64,000 nucleotides of DNA from the NCBI GenBank assembly GCA_001972305.1, contig BDDD01000320.1, forward strand, positions 682,001 to 746,000, written 5' to 3'. Below, in pieces: positions 1 to 9,797 of the stretch (positions within the stretch are counted from its first letter, which is position 1; each line of letters opens with the position of its first letter). Made by a program: the position numbers and the translations under genes. The DNA comes from Cephalotus follicularis. Taxonomy: Eukaryota; Streptophyta; Magnoliopsida; Oxalidales; Cephalotaceae. The notes beneath the pieces were generated by a model. The model was not told the origin of the DNA, did no database searches, and was given only the letters and a program-made list of their open reading frames with translations.

Positions 1-37
1 TTCTTCCTTATAAACAACATCGGTGCATTCCACTATG

Positions 38-298
38 TCAGAAAAATCCTTTATCCAAAAGCTCTTGCACCCGATTCTTTAATCCTTTTAACTTGGTCCG
101 CGCCACACGATAGGGACCCTTTAAAATCGGAGTCGTCCTGGTTACTAAATCCATTGCAAACTTTATCTCTCGATCAAGTGGTATATCTGGTATATCTGCG
201 GGAAACATACCCGTAAAGTGAACATCTTCTATTTTCACCTTTTCTTCCTTAGTGTTCACCACATAAGTGAGGTAACCTTCGCAGTCGTTTTCCATCAA
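38..298 (-). pseudogene. Reverse transcriptase N-terminal remnant (gypsy element 1)
   Basis: The 86-residue frame carries the stretch that precedes the RT palm in gypsy polyproteins: a conserved CEGYLTYVV segment, then IPLDREIKFAMDLV, a PYRVA segment and a closing LLDKGF. In the family this region links protease to RT. Beyond residue 86 the expected continuation ([10 protein letters not shown]) is replaced by unrelated residues, so RT is broken here even before the window edge. Chromovirus-type pol is the best match. It is not a functional gene. Confidence 0.75.
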
Positions 299-862
299 TC
301 GTCTAGCTTGGATTGCTGATATGAAACTTAGGGGTTTACTGACTTTTGCACTTCGGTAACCAAATTCCGGTTGATTGGTTATCGAAACTTATCCTTCTTC
401 TTATACCAATCAACAAAAACATGATTCGCCGAACGTCAATCCATGCTTGTCATAACGTCATTAGAATCCTTTCACATCTTCAGCTTTCATGCAATATGTA
501 CTAACTGATGCTCTAGGTTGTTGAGTTCCATCCTTTCTTTCCCCATCGGTCTTTCTTTCTTGCTGCAGTAGCTAGAGGATTCACATACCTTCCTCTTTCC
601 TTGTACTCGGTCCTTTCGCTTTTGCTGGTATTTCAGACTATTGCATCCATCAACACCGCTTCATAGGTTTGCGGATCCTATGCTATAAACAACCTTTGAA
701 CATTGGGTTCCAAACCCGTGCGAAACTTATTTGTTCTTCTTTGCTTTTTTTTGACACCATGTGGGCCGCATATCGAGACAACCTCTCAACTTCGCCTTGT
801 ACAAAGCTATCGATTCGGACTTACCTTCTTCCAATCAAAGAAAGTCCTCTTCCATTTTATAT
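299..862 (-). pseudogene. Degenerate gag remnants of element 1
   Basis: Minus-strand frames here hold scattered gag-like pieces, including a WNPMFKGCL stretch and an RKPM...WMQ stretch that resemble the part of gypsy gag after the main domain. They are interrupted by many stops. The protease expected between gag and RT is not recognisable, and RT-like sequence resumes below position 298, so a deletion is likely. No open gene can be supported. Confidence 0.45.
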
Positions 863-1171
863 CTAAGGAAAATATTCGTCCATAAATATTTCCTTAAACT
901 TTTCCCACGTCATCGTTGCTATCTCCCGACGTGTCTTCGTTATTTCGATCATGTCCCACCATCGATATGCTTCTCCTTCTATTTCATCGAATGGAAACTC
1001 TTCCTTCTGACGATCGATACAATCCATCTCTTTGAAGATCTTTTCCTTCCCTTGGATCCATACTTCGGTCTTCATAGGATCTGTCACTCTGAAAATGCTT
1101 TCGGATGTTGTTTTGTAAACTGTTCTTCTTCGTTGACCAGTACGTCCCTTCTTTGACCGCGACTTCGTCAT
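863..1171 (-). pseudogene. Gypsy gag domain (element 1)
   Basis: The 102-residue frame is a recognisable retrotransposon gag core: DPMKTEVWIQGKEKIF, then a segment ending EGEAYRWWDMIE, then TWEKFKEIFMDEYFP. The tryptophan pair in YRWWDM and the W-x-x-F-x-x-x-F-x-x-x-Y-F-P block are hallmarks of plant gypsy gag. The protein would form the virus-like particle. The frame stops immediately after EYFP, and the downstream gag continuation is scrambled, so the gene is broken. Confidence 0.8.
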
Positions 1172-1314
1172 AAGTCGATCATCTCGTTACTACTTGCGAG
1201 TTAGCCCTTAACCTTAAAAAGTTATACTCAAGCCCTTACAAAAAACTAACCATTCTATTTATCTTACACTTCCTTTGCACGTCTTACACTCCTTTTACAC
1301 ACATCTTGTATTCA

Positions 1315-1542
1315 CTATACGTTTCTTACATATAGCTCCTTCATAACTATTCTAGTCTTTATCATTAGACTCGTCATCATCGGGTATCTCGCCTCATCAT
1401 CATTAGAAAGTTCCCCATAGACACACCAAAGAATATTCGTACTTAACTTAGCTTCTTTAAAGCATTCATCCATTCTTGCTAACTTACTCTTATACATTTC
1501 TTCCATTTGACATATGCGAGAATGAAATTCATCTCGGCTCAT
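1315..1542 (-). pseudogene. Small charged frame upstream of gag, unrecognised
   Basis: A 75-residue minus-strand frame sits between the primer-binding site and the gag core. It is rich in Lys, Glu, Arg and Met and contains a predicted helical stretch (QMEEMYKSKLARMDECFKEA). Its position fits the N-terminal part of gag, which is poorly conserved among gypsy elements, but I see no diagnostic motif. It may also be a chance frame. Confidence 0.3.
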
Positions 1543-1699
1543 CGCTAGGATCCTTCTTAAAATTTATTTCTCTTCTCAAAGTTCCTCATTCCTAGTGATT
1601 AAATCTTATACTAGTCTCCAAATGATCTGACTCAATCTTTAATGACATCTACAGAAATCAGATCGGAAAATATTTCCACACATCTTATATCCTAAATTA

Positions 1700-1933
1700 T
1701 AACAAAATCAACTTTCTGATATAATAATATTAAACTCTTCATATTCCATAATAATATCAAACTCTCTGATAAAATCTTTCTAATACCATTATTGTAATCA
1801 GTACTAGTCACCAAAATCTCTCTGATACCATTCTTGGTATCAATGCTAGTCACCAAAATCTTCTAATCACCAAAATCTCTCTGATATAACAATATCAAAC
1901 TCTTTAATATTCTCTAATATAACAAAATCAATT
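1700..1933 (-). repeat. Degenerate repeats resembling the primer-binding site
   Basis: Beside the primer-binding site the sequence repeats imperfectly. CTCTGATA-like cores occur near 1715, 1760, 1819, 1880 and 1935, several preceded by AGTCACCAAAATCT. The longest unit, about 43 bp, runs from AGTCACC through CTCTGATACCATT to GGTATCAATG. Some copies keep the whole TGGTATCAGAG complement. This looks like repeated local duplication of the primer-binding site region. Confidence 0.6.
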
Positions 1934-1944
1934 CTCTGATACCA
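1934..1944 (-). promoter_or_regulatory. Primer-binding site, tRNA-iMet type (element 1)
   Basis: On the minus strand this reads TGGTATCAGAG, complementary to the 3' end of initiator-Met tRNA. It lies four bases from the LTR end at 1949, the usual spacing for priming of minus-strand DNA synthesis. The next base is A instead of the usual C. Confidence 0.8.
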
Positions 1945-3093
1945 TTCCTGTAGCGCCCCCGATCCGAGTCCGCTTTAAGCTCATAGCGAGCTCCGAAGAT
2001 CGGTGCGTTACGTGGGGTGAAACCTTAATCATCAAATCGTTTAATCATTTAACGAACCATTTCATATAATTTAATCTCAACTTAGATTTAAAAATCTAAG
2101 ATCATTACTTAATAACTTCACAGGATCGCATATGCTTATATCTTTGAAACATCAAATTTCAAAATATTATATTCTCAATATCATGATTCATTTCTAATAC
2201 CTTTACAATTGTACATCACTTAACATGTAACCTTACACAACGGAAAAACATAAACTTATTACATCATAAGACAATCATATACTCGCCTTTTTCCATTAAC
2301 ATCTCATACACTCAAGTATGTTCAATAACTATTGATATCATCTTAACTATAGCATTCGATTCTACGTTCACATCTATACATCATCTATCATAAAACATTA
2401 CACAACGGAAAAAATACACATATGGCATAAAACATAACTTCATAGCATATACTTCCTTTCCTTACTCTTCTTTTGCGAACTTCCTCTAAAGCTCGCAACT
2501 TCACGTTCGACATTTCCTGGAAGATTTATTTAAAAACAAGACATTGAAAGGAGTGAACTTTTAAGAGCCCAGTAAGAATCATAGTTATAAAATGTTATCA
2601 AAATTCATTGTTTTTGATAATTTATATCAAAACGTTTCAACATCATACTTTTCAAAATATCTTTGGAAATCATTTTCTAGTTTTATAAAACAAGAACAAT
2701 TCTAAAATCATACCTTTTCTGATATATATAACCAGCATACTTGAAAACAATCAAAACGTTTTCCATTTATACATTCTTGTGGCATATATCTCAGCCAAAC
2801 TTGAAAACATACTTTCATTGAAAACCATTGTCTGGTCATAACCAGAACCTTTCATAAAACTTGTGGTTTAAAAACCCTTAATGAACCCCTTTACACCGCT
2901 TCACCGGGGCATTGTGCACTCCCCAATTACTATCCTTACATCACATGCATGTCCGTGAGCACACTCGGCTCCATTAACTTTGAGCAATCTCGCTCCATTC
3001 CCCTTGGAAGATCGCAATCCAAGGGCGGTTCATTCATTCATTTACTTTGAGTGATCTGCTCAAAGCAATCATAAAAACATTTCTTTCACATTT

Positions 3094-3275
3094 CATAAAC
3101 ATTTCTCTTCATAAAACATTTTTCTTCATTTGAGTTGTTAACTCAAATGCATTCATAAAACATTTCTCTTCATAAAACATTTCTCTTCATTTGAGTAGTT
3201 AACTCAAATGCATTCATAAAACATTTCTCTTCATAAAACATTTCTCTTCATTTGAGTAGTTAACTCAAATGCATT
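3094..3275. repeat. 61 bp tandem repeat, three copies, with internal palindrome
   Basis: Copies are at 3094-3153, 3154-3214 and 3215-3275. Each holds two CATAAAACATTTCTCTT half-units followed by an inverted repeat: CATTTGAG, a short GTAGTTAA-type centre, then CTCAAATG. Copies 2 and 3 look identical, while copy 1 differs at a few positions and is one base shorter. Isolated CATAAAACATTT pieces continue to about 3390. Confidence 0.9.
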
Positions 3276-3956
3276 CATAAAACATTTCATAAAATATTTC
3301 TCAAATCATTCATAAAACATCATCGTAAAACATTTCCAAAACTGGTTTCTTTTGTAAAAACATTCATTTCACAATCATAAAACATTTCTCATCACTTTGA
3401 GTAATTAATTTAAAAACCTTTAGAAAACAGTTTTGCACAACTTTTCTAAAATACATATTTCGTATAGAAACATTCATTTTCATAAAAAACTTAAAACATA
3501 GAAGTTAAAGTAGACATCTCAATGAATCTACAGAGATAAAAATCATAAAATTCAATTGAGAAACGAAGCTGCAATGAATTTTTAAAGTTGCAGTTTCCTT
3601 TTGAAAACGGGATCTGAGCAGTAGAATAAAACATAGCTTTTCATCAAGAATTCGATAGAATTTCGAGATGCATAAAAAATAACTGTTAAAGTAGACATCT
3701 TGAGGTTTTCAAAACATTAAACCATTCAAAATTTCATCAAGAACTCAGCAAGATATGAATTAAACTATCTGTTGCATAATTTTGAATCAAAACAGAGGAA
3801 TAACTTGATAAAATGGGTATGGAACCTCCTTACCTCACTTGATCTCCTTCTCTTCTTCTCTCCCACGAATTCTCCCTCTTCAACTCAACAGAAATACTCT
3901 CTTTATCGGCCCAAAAAAATGAATGACTTCAAGCTTCTTTGCCATTAAATGTTTCC

Positions 3957-4044
3957 ATGGCTTATGAAGTAAGTTTCCTTGGCTTATGAAATAAGTTTCC
4001 TTGGCTTATGAAGTAAGTTTCCTTGGCTTATGAAATAAGTTTCC
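3957..4044. repeat. 22 bp tandem repeat, four copies
   Basis: Four consecutive 22-base units of TTGGCTTATGAARTAAGTTT plus CC lie at 3957-3978, 3979-4000, 4001-4022 and 4023-4044. They alternate between G and A at the R position, so the array can also be read as a 44 bp dimer duplicated once. The first unit starts AT instead of TT. Confidence 0.95.
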
Positions 4045-4104
4045 AATTAAAGAATTTTACTTACAAAATATCAAAAAGTCAGATTTTACCTTTGTCTATA
4101 GCTA

Positions 4105-4250
4105 AGACGTCGACCTTTTCCTTAAAGGCGTCGACGCCTTTAAGTCTTCGTCCAGGTCAACTGACGGATATAACTTCAACGCGTCGACGTTTAAAATTAA
4201 GACGTCGACCGCTACCCAAGGCGTCGACTCCTTTAATAAAAATGTCAACT
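4105..4250. repeat. GTCGAC palindrome cluster in LTR 1
   Basis: At least five sites with a GTCGAC core or one-step variants occur in about 145 bp: AAGACGTCGACCTTT, AAAGGCGTCGACGCCTTT, ACGCGTCGACGTTTAA, AAGACGTCGACC and AAGGCGTCGACTCCTTT. The second is the centre of a perfect 24-base palindrome at 4121-4144. Similar clusters occur in eight other element families in this window. Confidence 0.9.
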
Positions 4251-4440
4251 CTCTTTAAACAGTTTTGTCAACTCTTAGCCTTTTAGATCGACATTCATCC
4301 AAAACAAATATCCAATCATAGGGTACCCCGTACTCCCCGAGCGTAGGGTCATACTACGGGTCCCTTGAAATTTTTGCCAACTACACAATAGCAATCATTT
4401 TTCATAATTAATATCTTTACTGGAAATTCGGGTCATTACA

Positions 4441-4922
4441 ATGCCGATACTGGAGTGATAGCTGTTATTGTAAGAAAATTCTATCAGAGGTATATGGTCT
4501 TCCCAGGTACCAGCAAAATCAATCACACAAGCCCGGAGCATATCCTCCAAAGTCTGGATGGTACGCTCAGACTGCCCATCGGTCTGAGGGTGGAAGGCAG
4601 TACTCAAGTTCAGCTTTGTCCTGAAGGCTGACTGAAATCTCTTCCAGAAGTTGGAAGTGAAGATAGCATCTCTATCACATACGATGCTTACTGGAACCCC
4701 GTGCAGTCTCACTATCTCCTTCACATACAGTCGAGCCAGTTTGCTCGCAGAATCAGTAACATGTGTCGGTAGAAAGTGCGCTGATTTGGTGAGTCTATCC
4801 ACGATAACCCCCACGGCGTTATGATGGTTCCGAGTCAGAGGGAAACCTGAAACAAAATCCATTGTAACATGTTCCCACTTCCACTCTGGAATGGGCAAAG
4901 GCTATAGCAAACCTGCCGGTCT
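4441..4922 (-). pseudogene. Integrase core, truncated by insertion of element 1
   Basis: The core motifs are present in order: [10 protein letters not shown] with the first Asp, a [10 protein letters not shown] block, [13 protein letters not shown] with the second Asp, and [20 protein letters not shown] with the Glu. After [12 protein letters not shown] the frame runs into the LTR of element 1 at 4440/4441, where the family normally continues MAPYEALYG. The integrase C-terminus is therefore displaced to the left of the window. Confidence 0.9.
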
Positions 4923-5330
4923 CTAGTGCTCGGCCTTAACTGTCTGGAAGGTATAACACTTTACAACATACTCAGCGATCTCTCGCTTCATGCCGGGCCA
5001 CCAGTAACACTTCTTCATGTCTTGATACATTTTCGTGCTACCAGGATGAATGCTGTACATGGATTTATGAGCACAGCGGAGTAGCTGATCCTTCACTCCA
5101 GGCTCGTTCGGAAGACATACGCGTCCCCGATATCTCATAATACCATCATCATGTATCTTAAAATCAGACTCCGAATCTAGATTCTCTCGAATCCGCTGCA
5201 ATTCAGGATCATGTGGTTGTGACTCTTTGATGCGATGCAGTAACACTGGTTTTACCTGCATGTCGGCTAGAAAGATTCCCGGTGACTGATTGAATGGAGA
5301 CCATTCTCGGAAGTCTTCCAACATCTTCCA
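4923..5330 (-). pseudogene. Integrase zinc-binding region (element 2)
   Basis: In frame with RNase H, this covers the linker (LEDFREWSP, a VKPVLLHRI segment) and the HHCC zinc domain: HKSMYSIHPGSTKM with both His, then KKCYWWPGMKREIAEYV and KCYTFQ. The last Cys of the expected C-x-x-C pair is Phe, so zinc binding is probably lost. A TAG at 4923-4925 ends the frame after VKAEH and fits a CAG to TAG change. A second TAG follows a few codons later (near 4902). Confidence 0.85.
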
Positions 5331-5849
5331 TTATGACACCATGGTACTAGCAAGCATAGCCTTGCTGCTCAAGGCGTCAGCGACTACATTCGCTTTCCCC
5401 GGGTGATATTGAACATTGCAGTCATAATCATTGAAGAATTCTACCCATCTACGCTGTCTCATGTTCAGTGTATCTTGACAAAACAGATACCTCAAGCTTT
5501 TATGATCGGTAAAGATCTCAAACTGTGCCCCATAAAGGTAGTGCCTCCACTTCTGAAGGGCGAAGATGATAGCTGCAAGCTCAAGGTCATGAGTTGGGTA
5601 ATTTTCTTCGTACGGTTTAAGCTTCCGTGAGGCATATGCAATCACTCTGCCTCGCTGCATCAATGCACAGCCCAAGCCTTTACCTGATGCGTCACTGTAG
5701 ACTGCAAAGTCTTCATTACCCTCAGGTAATGCCAAGATAGGAGCGAAAACCAACCGATCCTTCAGCTCACGAAAACTAGCCTCGCAGTCTTTGTCCCAGA
5801 TAAAAGGAGTTTTCTTCTGAGTTAGTCTAGCCAAGGGTACGGCTATCCT
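5331..5849 (-). pseudogene. RNase H domain (element 2)
   Basis: This is in frame with RT. It contains [17 protein letters not shown], the RNase H motif [16 protein letters not shown], then [46 protein letters not shown], and the terminal [18 protein letters not shown]. The catalytic D, E and D positions are present. The domain would degrade RNA in RNA/DNA hybrids during replication. It ends at a TAA at 5331-5333. Confidence 0.9.
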
Positions 5850-6863
5850 TCAAAAATTCTGGATAAACCTCCGGTAATATCCCGCCAAGCCAAGAAAACT
5901 GCGTACCTCCGTCACATTCCTCGGCTGTGGCCAGTCTCTAACCACTTTAGTCTTTGACGGATCCACCGTCAAGCCTTCTCCAGATACTATGTGACCGAGA
6001 AAAATCACATGGTCCAGCCAAAACTCACATTTGCCGAACTTGGCGTACAACCGATGTTCTCTGAGGACCTGCAACACCATCCTCAGATGTCGAGTGTGCT
6101 CCTCCTCACTCCTCGAATATACCAATATATCATCAATGAATACCACCACAAACTGGTCCAGGTACGGTCGGAACACATCATTCATTAATGACATAAAAGC
6201 TGCCGGTGCATTGGTAACACCAAACGGCATCACCAGGAACTCGTAGTGACCATACCGTGTCCGGAAGGAAGTTTTCTCAATGTCTCCTTCCTTCACACGC
6301 AACTGGTGGTATCCCGTTCTCAAATCGAGCTTAGAAAACACCCTCGATCCTTGCAACTGATCAAATATGTCATCAATGTGGGGTAAAGGATATTTATTCT
6401 TGATAGTTGCCTTGTTCAGCATTCGGTAATCGATACAGAGTCTCATCGACCCATCCTTTTTCTTGACGAACAGTACCGGTGCACCCCATGGAGAAACACT
6501 GGGTCTTACAAAACCCTTATCAATCAAGTCTTGTAACTGTAGTTTCAGCTCCCGTAGCTCAGTCGGAGCCATCCGATAGGGTGATTTAGAGATAGGAGCC
6601 GTTCCAGGAACAAGATCAATAACGAACTCCATACTCCTTTTAGGTGGTAAGGATCCCAAGTCATCAGGAAACACATCCGGAAATTCGCACACAACTGGAA
6701 TTTCCTCCAAACTCAAGCCTTTCTCCTTCCTTCGATCAATAACATAGGCCAAAAATCCCTCGCATCCCTTCTCCAGGTATCTCGATGCTCGGATAAAAGA
6801 TATGATAGGTGTCGAGAACCCCTTGTCTCCCTTGAACTGAAAGTCGTTCCGTCGGGTAGACAA
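5850..6863 (-). pseudogene. Reverse transcriptase (element 2)
   Basis: The 337-residue frame covers the connection domain and nearly all of [12 protein letters not shown], a [12 protein letters not shown] block, [16 protein letters not shown], the [11 protein letters not shown] block, [13 protein letters not shown] and the catalytic FIDDILVYS (near 6128-6140). FIDD is the normal gypsy variant of YVDD. It ends at [15 protein letters not shown] with TGA at 5850-5852, after which RNase H follows in the same frame. All catalytic Asp residues are visible, so this domain is the best preserved in the element. Confidence 0.9.
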
Positions 6864-7555
6864 AAGTCCACAGTCTTATCGTAACAGTCCATACGAGCCC
6901 GGTGTGCCGATAGCCAATCCATCCCCAATATCACATCGAAGTCACGGATAGGCAGTACAATCAGGTCTGCATATAAAGAAATGCCTGCTATAGACATATT
7001 GCAACTCCTATATACTGAGTCAGTATACATGGAAGTCCCAGTCGGTGTACACACCTCAAGTGTATAAGACAAACAGTCAGGGGTGACATCTAAAAAAGAT
7101 GAAAAACGTGCAGATATAAATGAATGTGATGCACCTGAATCCACCAGTACTCTAGCAGAATAACCATATACATACAGAGTACCTCCAACAGAAGTCGACT
7201 CTGGAACCTCAGTCTGAGCAAGTACAAAAATTCTACCTTTTGCGATGCCCTTGCCGGTATCTCTCCTCTGTGATGGTCCCGCAGCCGCACCACTACTGCT
7301 TCCCGGCCCAGTAGGCGCTGTAGCTAAACTCTTTGGACAGTCTTTCACCGAATGGCCCGGTGCTCCGCACCTCAAACACCATCCATTGTACTTCCAGCAA
7401 TCCTTCTGTTGGTGGCCAACACGACCACAGTAAAAGCATGTCACAGATCTAGCATTACTCCCCTGGGTGGGAGTACCCTGAGAAGCAGTCTGCTGAAACT
7501 TGCTCTTCGATGACTTCATCGGAGAACCACTATCTCGCCACTTCGACGATGCCAG
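6850..7555 (-). pseudogene. Zinc knuckles and aspartic protease (element 2)
   Basis: The open part starts at Met 7519. Two complete CCHC knuckles follow each other: CFYCGRVGHQQKDC and CLRCGAPGHSVKDC, which bind RNA in the particle. After a Gly/Ser-rich linker comes the protease with active-site motif VLVDSGASHSFI and a downstream VILGMDWLS block. The protease would cut the polyprotein. All key residues are present. Around 6850 the frame is lost: the protein continues in another frame (FQFKGDKGF onward), showing one small indel. Confidence 0.85.
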
Positions 7556-7846
7556 TCAGGACTGTACAGGACTCTGCTTGTTCTCCTTCACGCGAGCCCT
7601 CTCAGCCCGATCCTCACTAGATATCGTCTCTAGCTGTCTAGCCTTCTGAGCAACCTCAACATAAGTCTTCAGCTCCATGGCTCTAATCCTCGACCGAAGA
7701 TCCGGCCGCAATCCTCTCAAGAACCTTCGTATCTTCTTTGCTTCATCAGCAATGGGATTCGGTGAATGTCTGGCCAACTCCATGAACTTTGCCTGATATT
7801 CTGCAATAGTCATCTCTCCTTGCCGCAACTCCAAGAGCTCAGTCTC
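7556..7846 (-). pseudogene. Gag middle part (element 2)
   Basis: In frame with the upstream gag half, this continues ELRQGEMTIAEYQAKFMELA, then a SPNPIADEAKKIRRFLRGLR segment and LRSRIRAMELKTYVEVAQKA, the conserved second half of the gypsy gag domain. The last residues (ENKQSPVQS) are the basic linker before the zinc knuckles. A TGA at 7556-7558 stops the frame, again consistent with an Arg CGA codon changed to TGA. Confidence 0.85.
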
Positions 7847-8380
7847 TCATCGCTCATGCTCAATGTCAGGAACATATGTCTCCAGGAACTCTGTCTGGAA
7901 TCGGTCCCAAGTGTTATCCAGTCCTTGCGATTCCCACTTTGCTCTAACCATCTCCCACCAATGAGTGGCCTCACCCCATAGGCGGTACACAGCAAACCCC
8001 AACTTTTGATCATCAATACAGTTCATCACCTGAAAAATCTTCTCCAGGTCCTGCAGCCATCTCTCTGCAATCGTAGCATCCAGTTCCCCTTTGAAGCTGG
8101 GCAGACTCAGCCTCATGAATTTCTCAATATCTCCCCCAAAACCATCCCCTCCCGGGCAGTGGTCGGGAGCTCTATGCTGCGGTTGGGCCTGCGCATGGTA
8201 TTGGCGCATCTCCTCCGCATTGGCCCGGTTAAAGTCCATTTGCTGTTGGAAATAGTCCGCGATCCGAGCCATCGGATCTCTGTCATCCTGGGGAATATTC
8301 CTCCCTTGCGGAACATTAGCTTCTTCCGGGGCATTAGCTCCAGCGGCTCTAGCCCTAGCACGTGCCCTTCTTCGGTCCAT
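7847..8380 (-). pseudogene. Gag N-terminal half (element 2)
   Basis: I place the start at 8380 (MDRRRARARARAAG), just after a CTTATAGGAAA leader that element 3 also has before its gag start; an upstream Met in the same frame exists at 8410. The protein has a basic Arg/Ala N-terminus, a PMARIADYFQQQMDF segment, and the gag core with LSLPSFKGELDATIAERWLQ, KIFQVM and EATHWWEM, ending in FLETYVPDIEHER. It would form the particle shell. A TGA at 7847-7849 ends the frame, and gag continues in the same frame beyond it, so this is a nonsense mutation consistent with CGA to TGA. Confidence 0.85.
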
Positions 8381-8474
8381 TTTCCTATAAGAAGATTGAC
8401 GGTCAGTCACAACTTAAGGAAAATGATTCTATAATTGCCAAGGAAAGTATCCTAGCTAAGCATATATGGAATAT

Positions 8475-8486
8475 GCTCTGATACCA
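8475..8486 (-). promoter_or_regulatory. Primer-binding site, tRNA-iMet type (element 2)
   Basis: The minus strand reads TGGTATCAGAGC, a full 12-base complement to initiator-Met tRNA, four bases from the LTR edge at 8491. Confidence 0.9.
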
Positions 8487-9797
8487 CTCTTGTCACACCC
8501 CGTTTACAATAGACGCAGCATTAAAGCGGTAAAGGCAATTAACATAAGATACAGCTAATGTAAAAAAAAAAACTGTAAAACTTAAAACTTTTCTGAGAAC
8601 AACAGTTGCGGAAGCATAAAAGAATATAAGCTGTCAACACGTAACGTGCGTCCCATACCGCACGCTACCCGAATACAGGTCAAGAGTTAATCGCCCATAA
8701 AACGGAGCGTGAGATAACAGTACAATATAAAATTCCTCCAAGTACAAAACCATAAAGATGGCACACCCGGATCAATAATCCATATGGGTTTATTACAAAC
8801 GAGATAATAAACAAAACAGGAATAATAATAGCATTGTCTTCATCCATGCTGATCCAACAGTCCACTGCATCAATCTGTAAAGTAGGGGTTAGCCTTTGTC
8901 CTCACTCGGCTAAGTCATAACAGTAAATCGGGATTAACATAATGCATGTCATGATATGAATGCATAAATGATGCAGTGCAGTGGAGACCCAATTTATACA
9001 TATATGAAAATACGTATATCAGTACAGTAAAATATCGTTGTTACATATATAAAAATATATGTGTACAGTAACAGTGCAGTAGTAACCCGGCCAGGGCTAC
9101 GTCAACAATCACAGTAATGTCCGTAAAGGACCAGTAAACAGTACAGTAAAGTATGTCCGAATAGGACCACAAAAGTCAGGATGTCCACATAGGACCACAA
9201 CAACAGTTATAGCGCCGCCAACTCCTGGCCCCATGCTACACTCCCACCACGATCCCCACATCGGGCAACCAGGTGAGGCAACAGTACAGTGGGTCACCTA
9301 GCCATGCTCCAGGCCCCTAGGCCCGCCCTGCCACTAGTCATCATTGGCAACCTCCGCCACGCAACTAGCAGCTCAAACACAATCACAATCAATTCACAGA
9401 GCAAACAGTGCATTTAAACAGTAACAGTACAGTAAACAGTAATGATCGATTTGATCAATAACAGGCAGTTATTTTTCAAAATGTTTCCCAAAATTGACAA
9501 CATTTGAAGATAAGTATTTTCAGTAGGAAATATCAGTAACAGTTTCAGTAGTGTAAATCGTTTATCCGTTCGGTTGAAAGTATGTTTATTTGATCAATAC
9601 ATATTTTCATACTCAAATATCTCATTCTGAGCTCATTCGTGCATTTCTAAAGCATCAACACTTTTGAAATCATAAACAATACTCAAACGGTACACAATCA
9701 GGCAGTAAACAGTACATATGTAATGCATACATATGCTCAAATGCATCCAAATAGAAATTGGGATCGTTCCGTGTCATCCGATGAAGAAATCTTCAAA

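Larger units (their letters stand above)
1..4440 (-). mobile_element. Ty3/gypsy element 1, 5' part (gag, start of pol, 5' LTR)
   Basis: This is a minus-strand gypsy element whose 5' LTR lies on the right (1949-4440), followed leftward by a primer-binding site, gag remnants and the start of the reverse transcriptase, where the window ends. The LTR starts TGTAATGACC on the minus strand and ends CTACA. Its right edge falls exactly in the integrase of gypsy element 2, so element 1 inserted into element 2. The expected 5 bp duplication, ATGCC at 4441-4445, would have its partner left of the window. Coding parts are heavily decayed. Confidence 0.85.
1949..4440 (-). repeat. 5' LTR of gypsy element 1 (2492 bp)
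   Basis: The left edge is TGTAGCGCCCCCGATC and the right edge is GGGTCATTACA, giving TG...CA termini on the minus strand (TGTAATGACCC... start). The primer-binding site abuts it. It contains no open gene. It holds a 61 bp triplicate with an internal palindrome, a 22 bp quadruplicate and a cluster of GTCGAC-core palindromes, all near its upstream (right) half. A second copy for comparison would lie left of the window. Confidence 0.85.
4441..8490 (-). mobile_element. Ty3/gypsy element 2, internal region (gag-pol)
   Basis: This is the minus-strand interior of a chromovirus-type gypsy element: gag, two zinc knuckles, protease, RT, RNase H and integrase in the canonical order. It is cut off at 4441 by insertion of element 1 inside the integrase core. 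One reading frame covers gag, zinc knuckles and protease. A second covers RT to integrase after a single frameshift near 6850. Six in-frame stops break it. The 5' LTR (family B) is on the right from 8491; the 3' end is outside the window to the left. Confidence 0.9.

Noticed and set aside
6128-6140. FIDD instead of YVDD as a catalytic mutation in RT
   Set aside because: FIDD is a normal form of the RT active site in Ty3/gypsy elements.
8475-8486. tRNA gene
   Set aside because: Only the 12-base primer-binding complement is present; no cloverleaf-length sequence matches.
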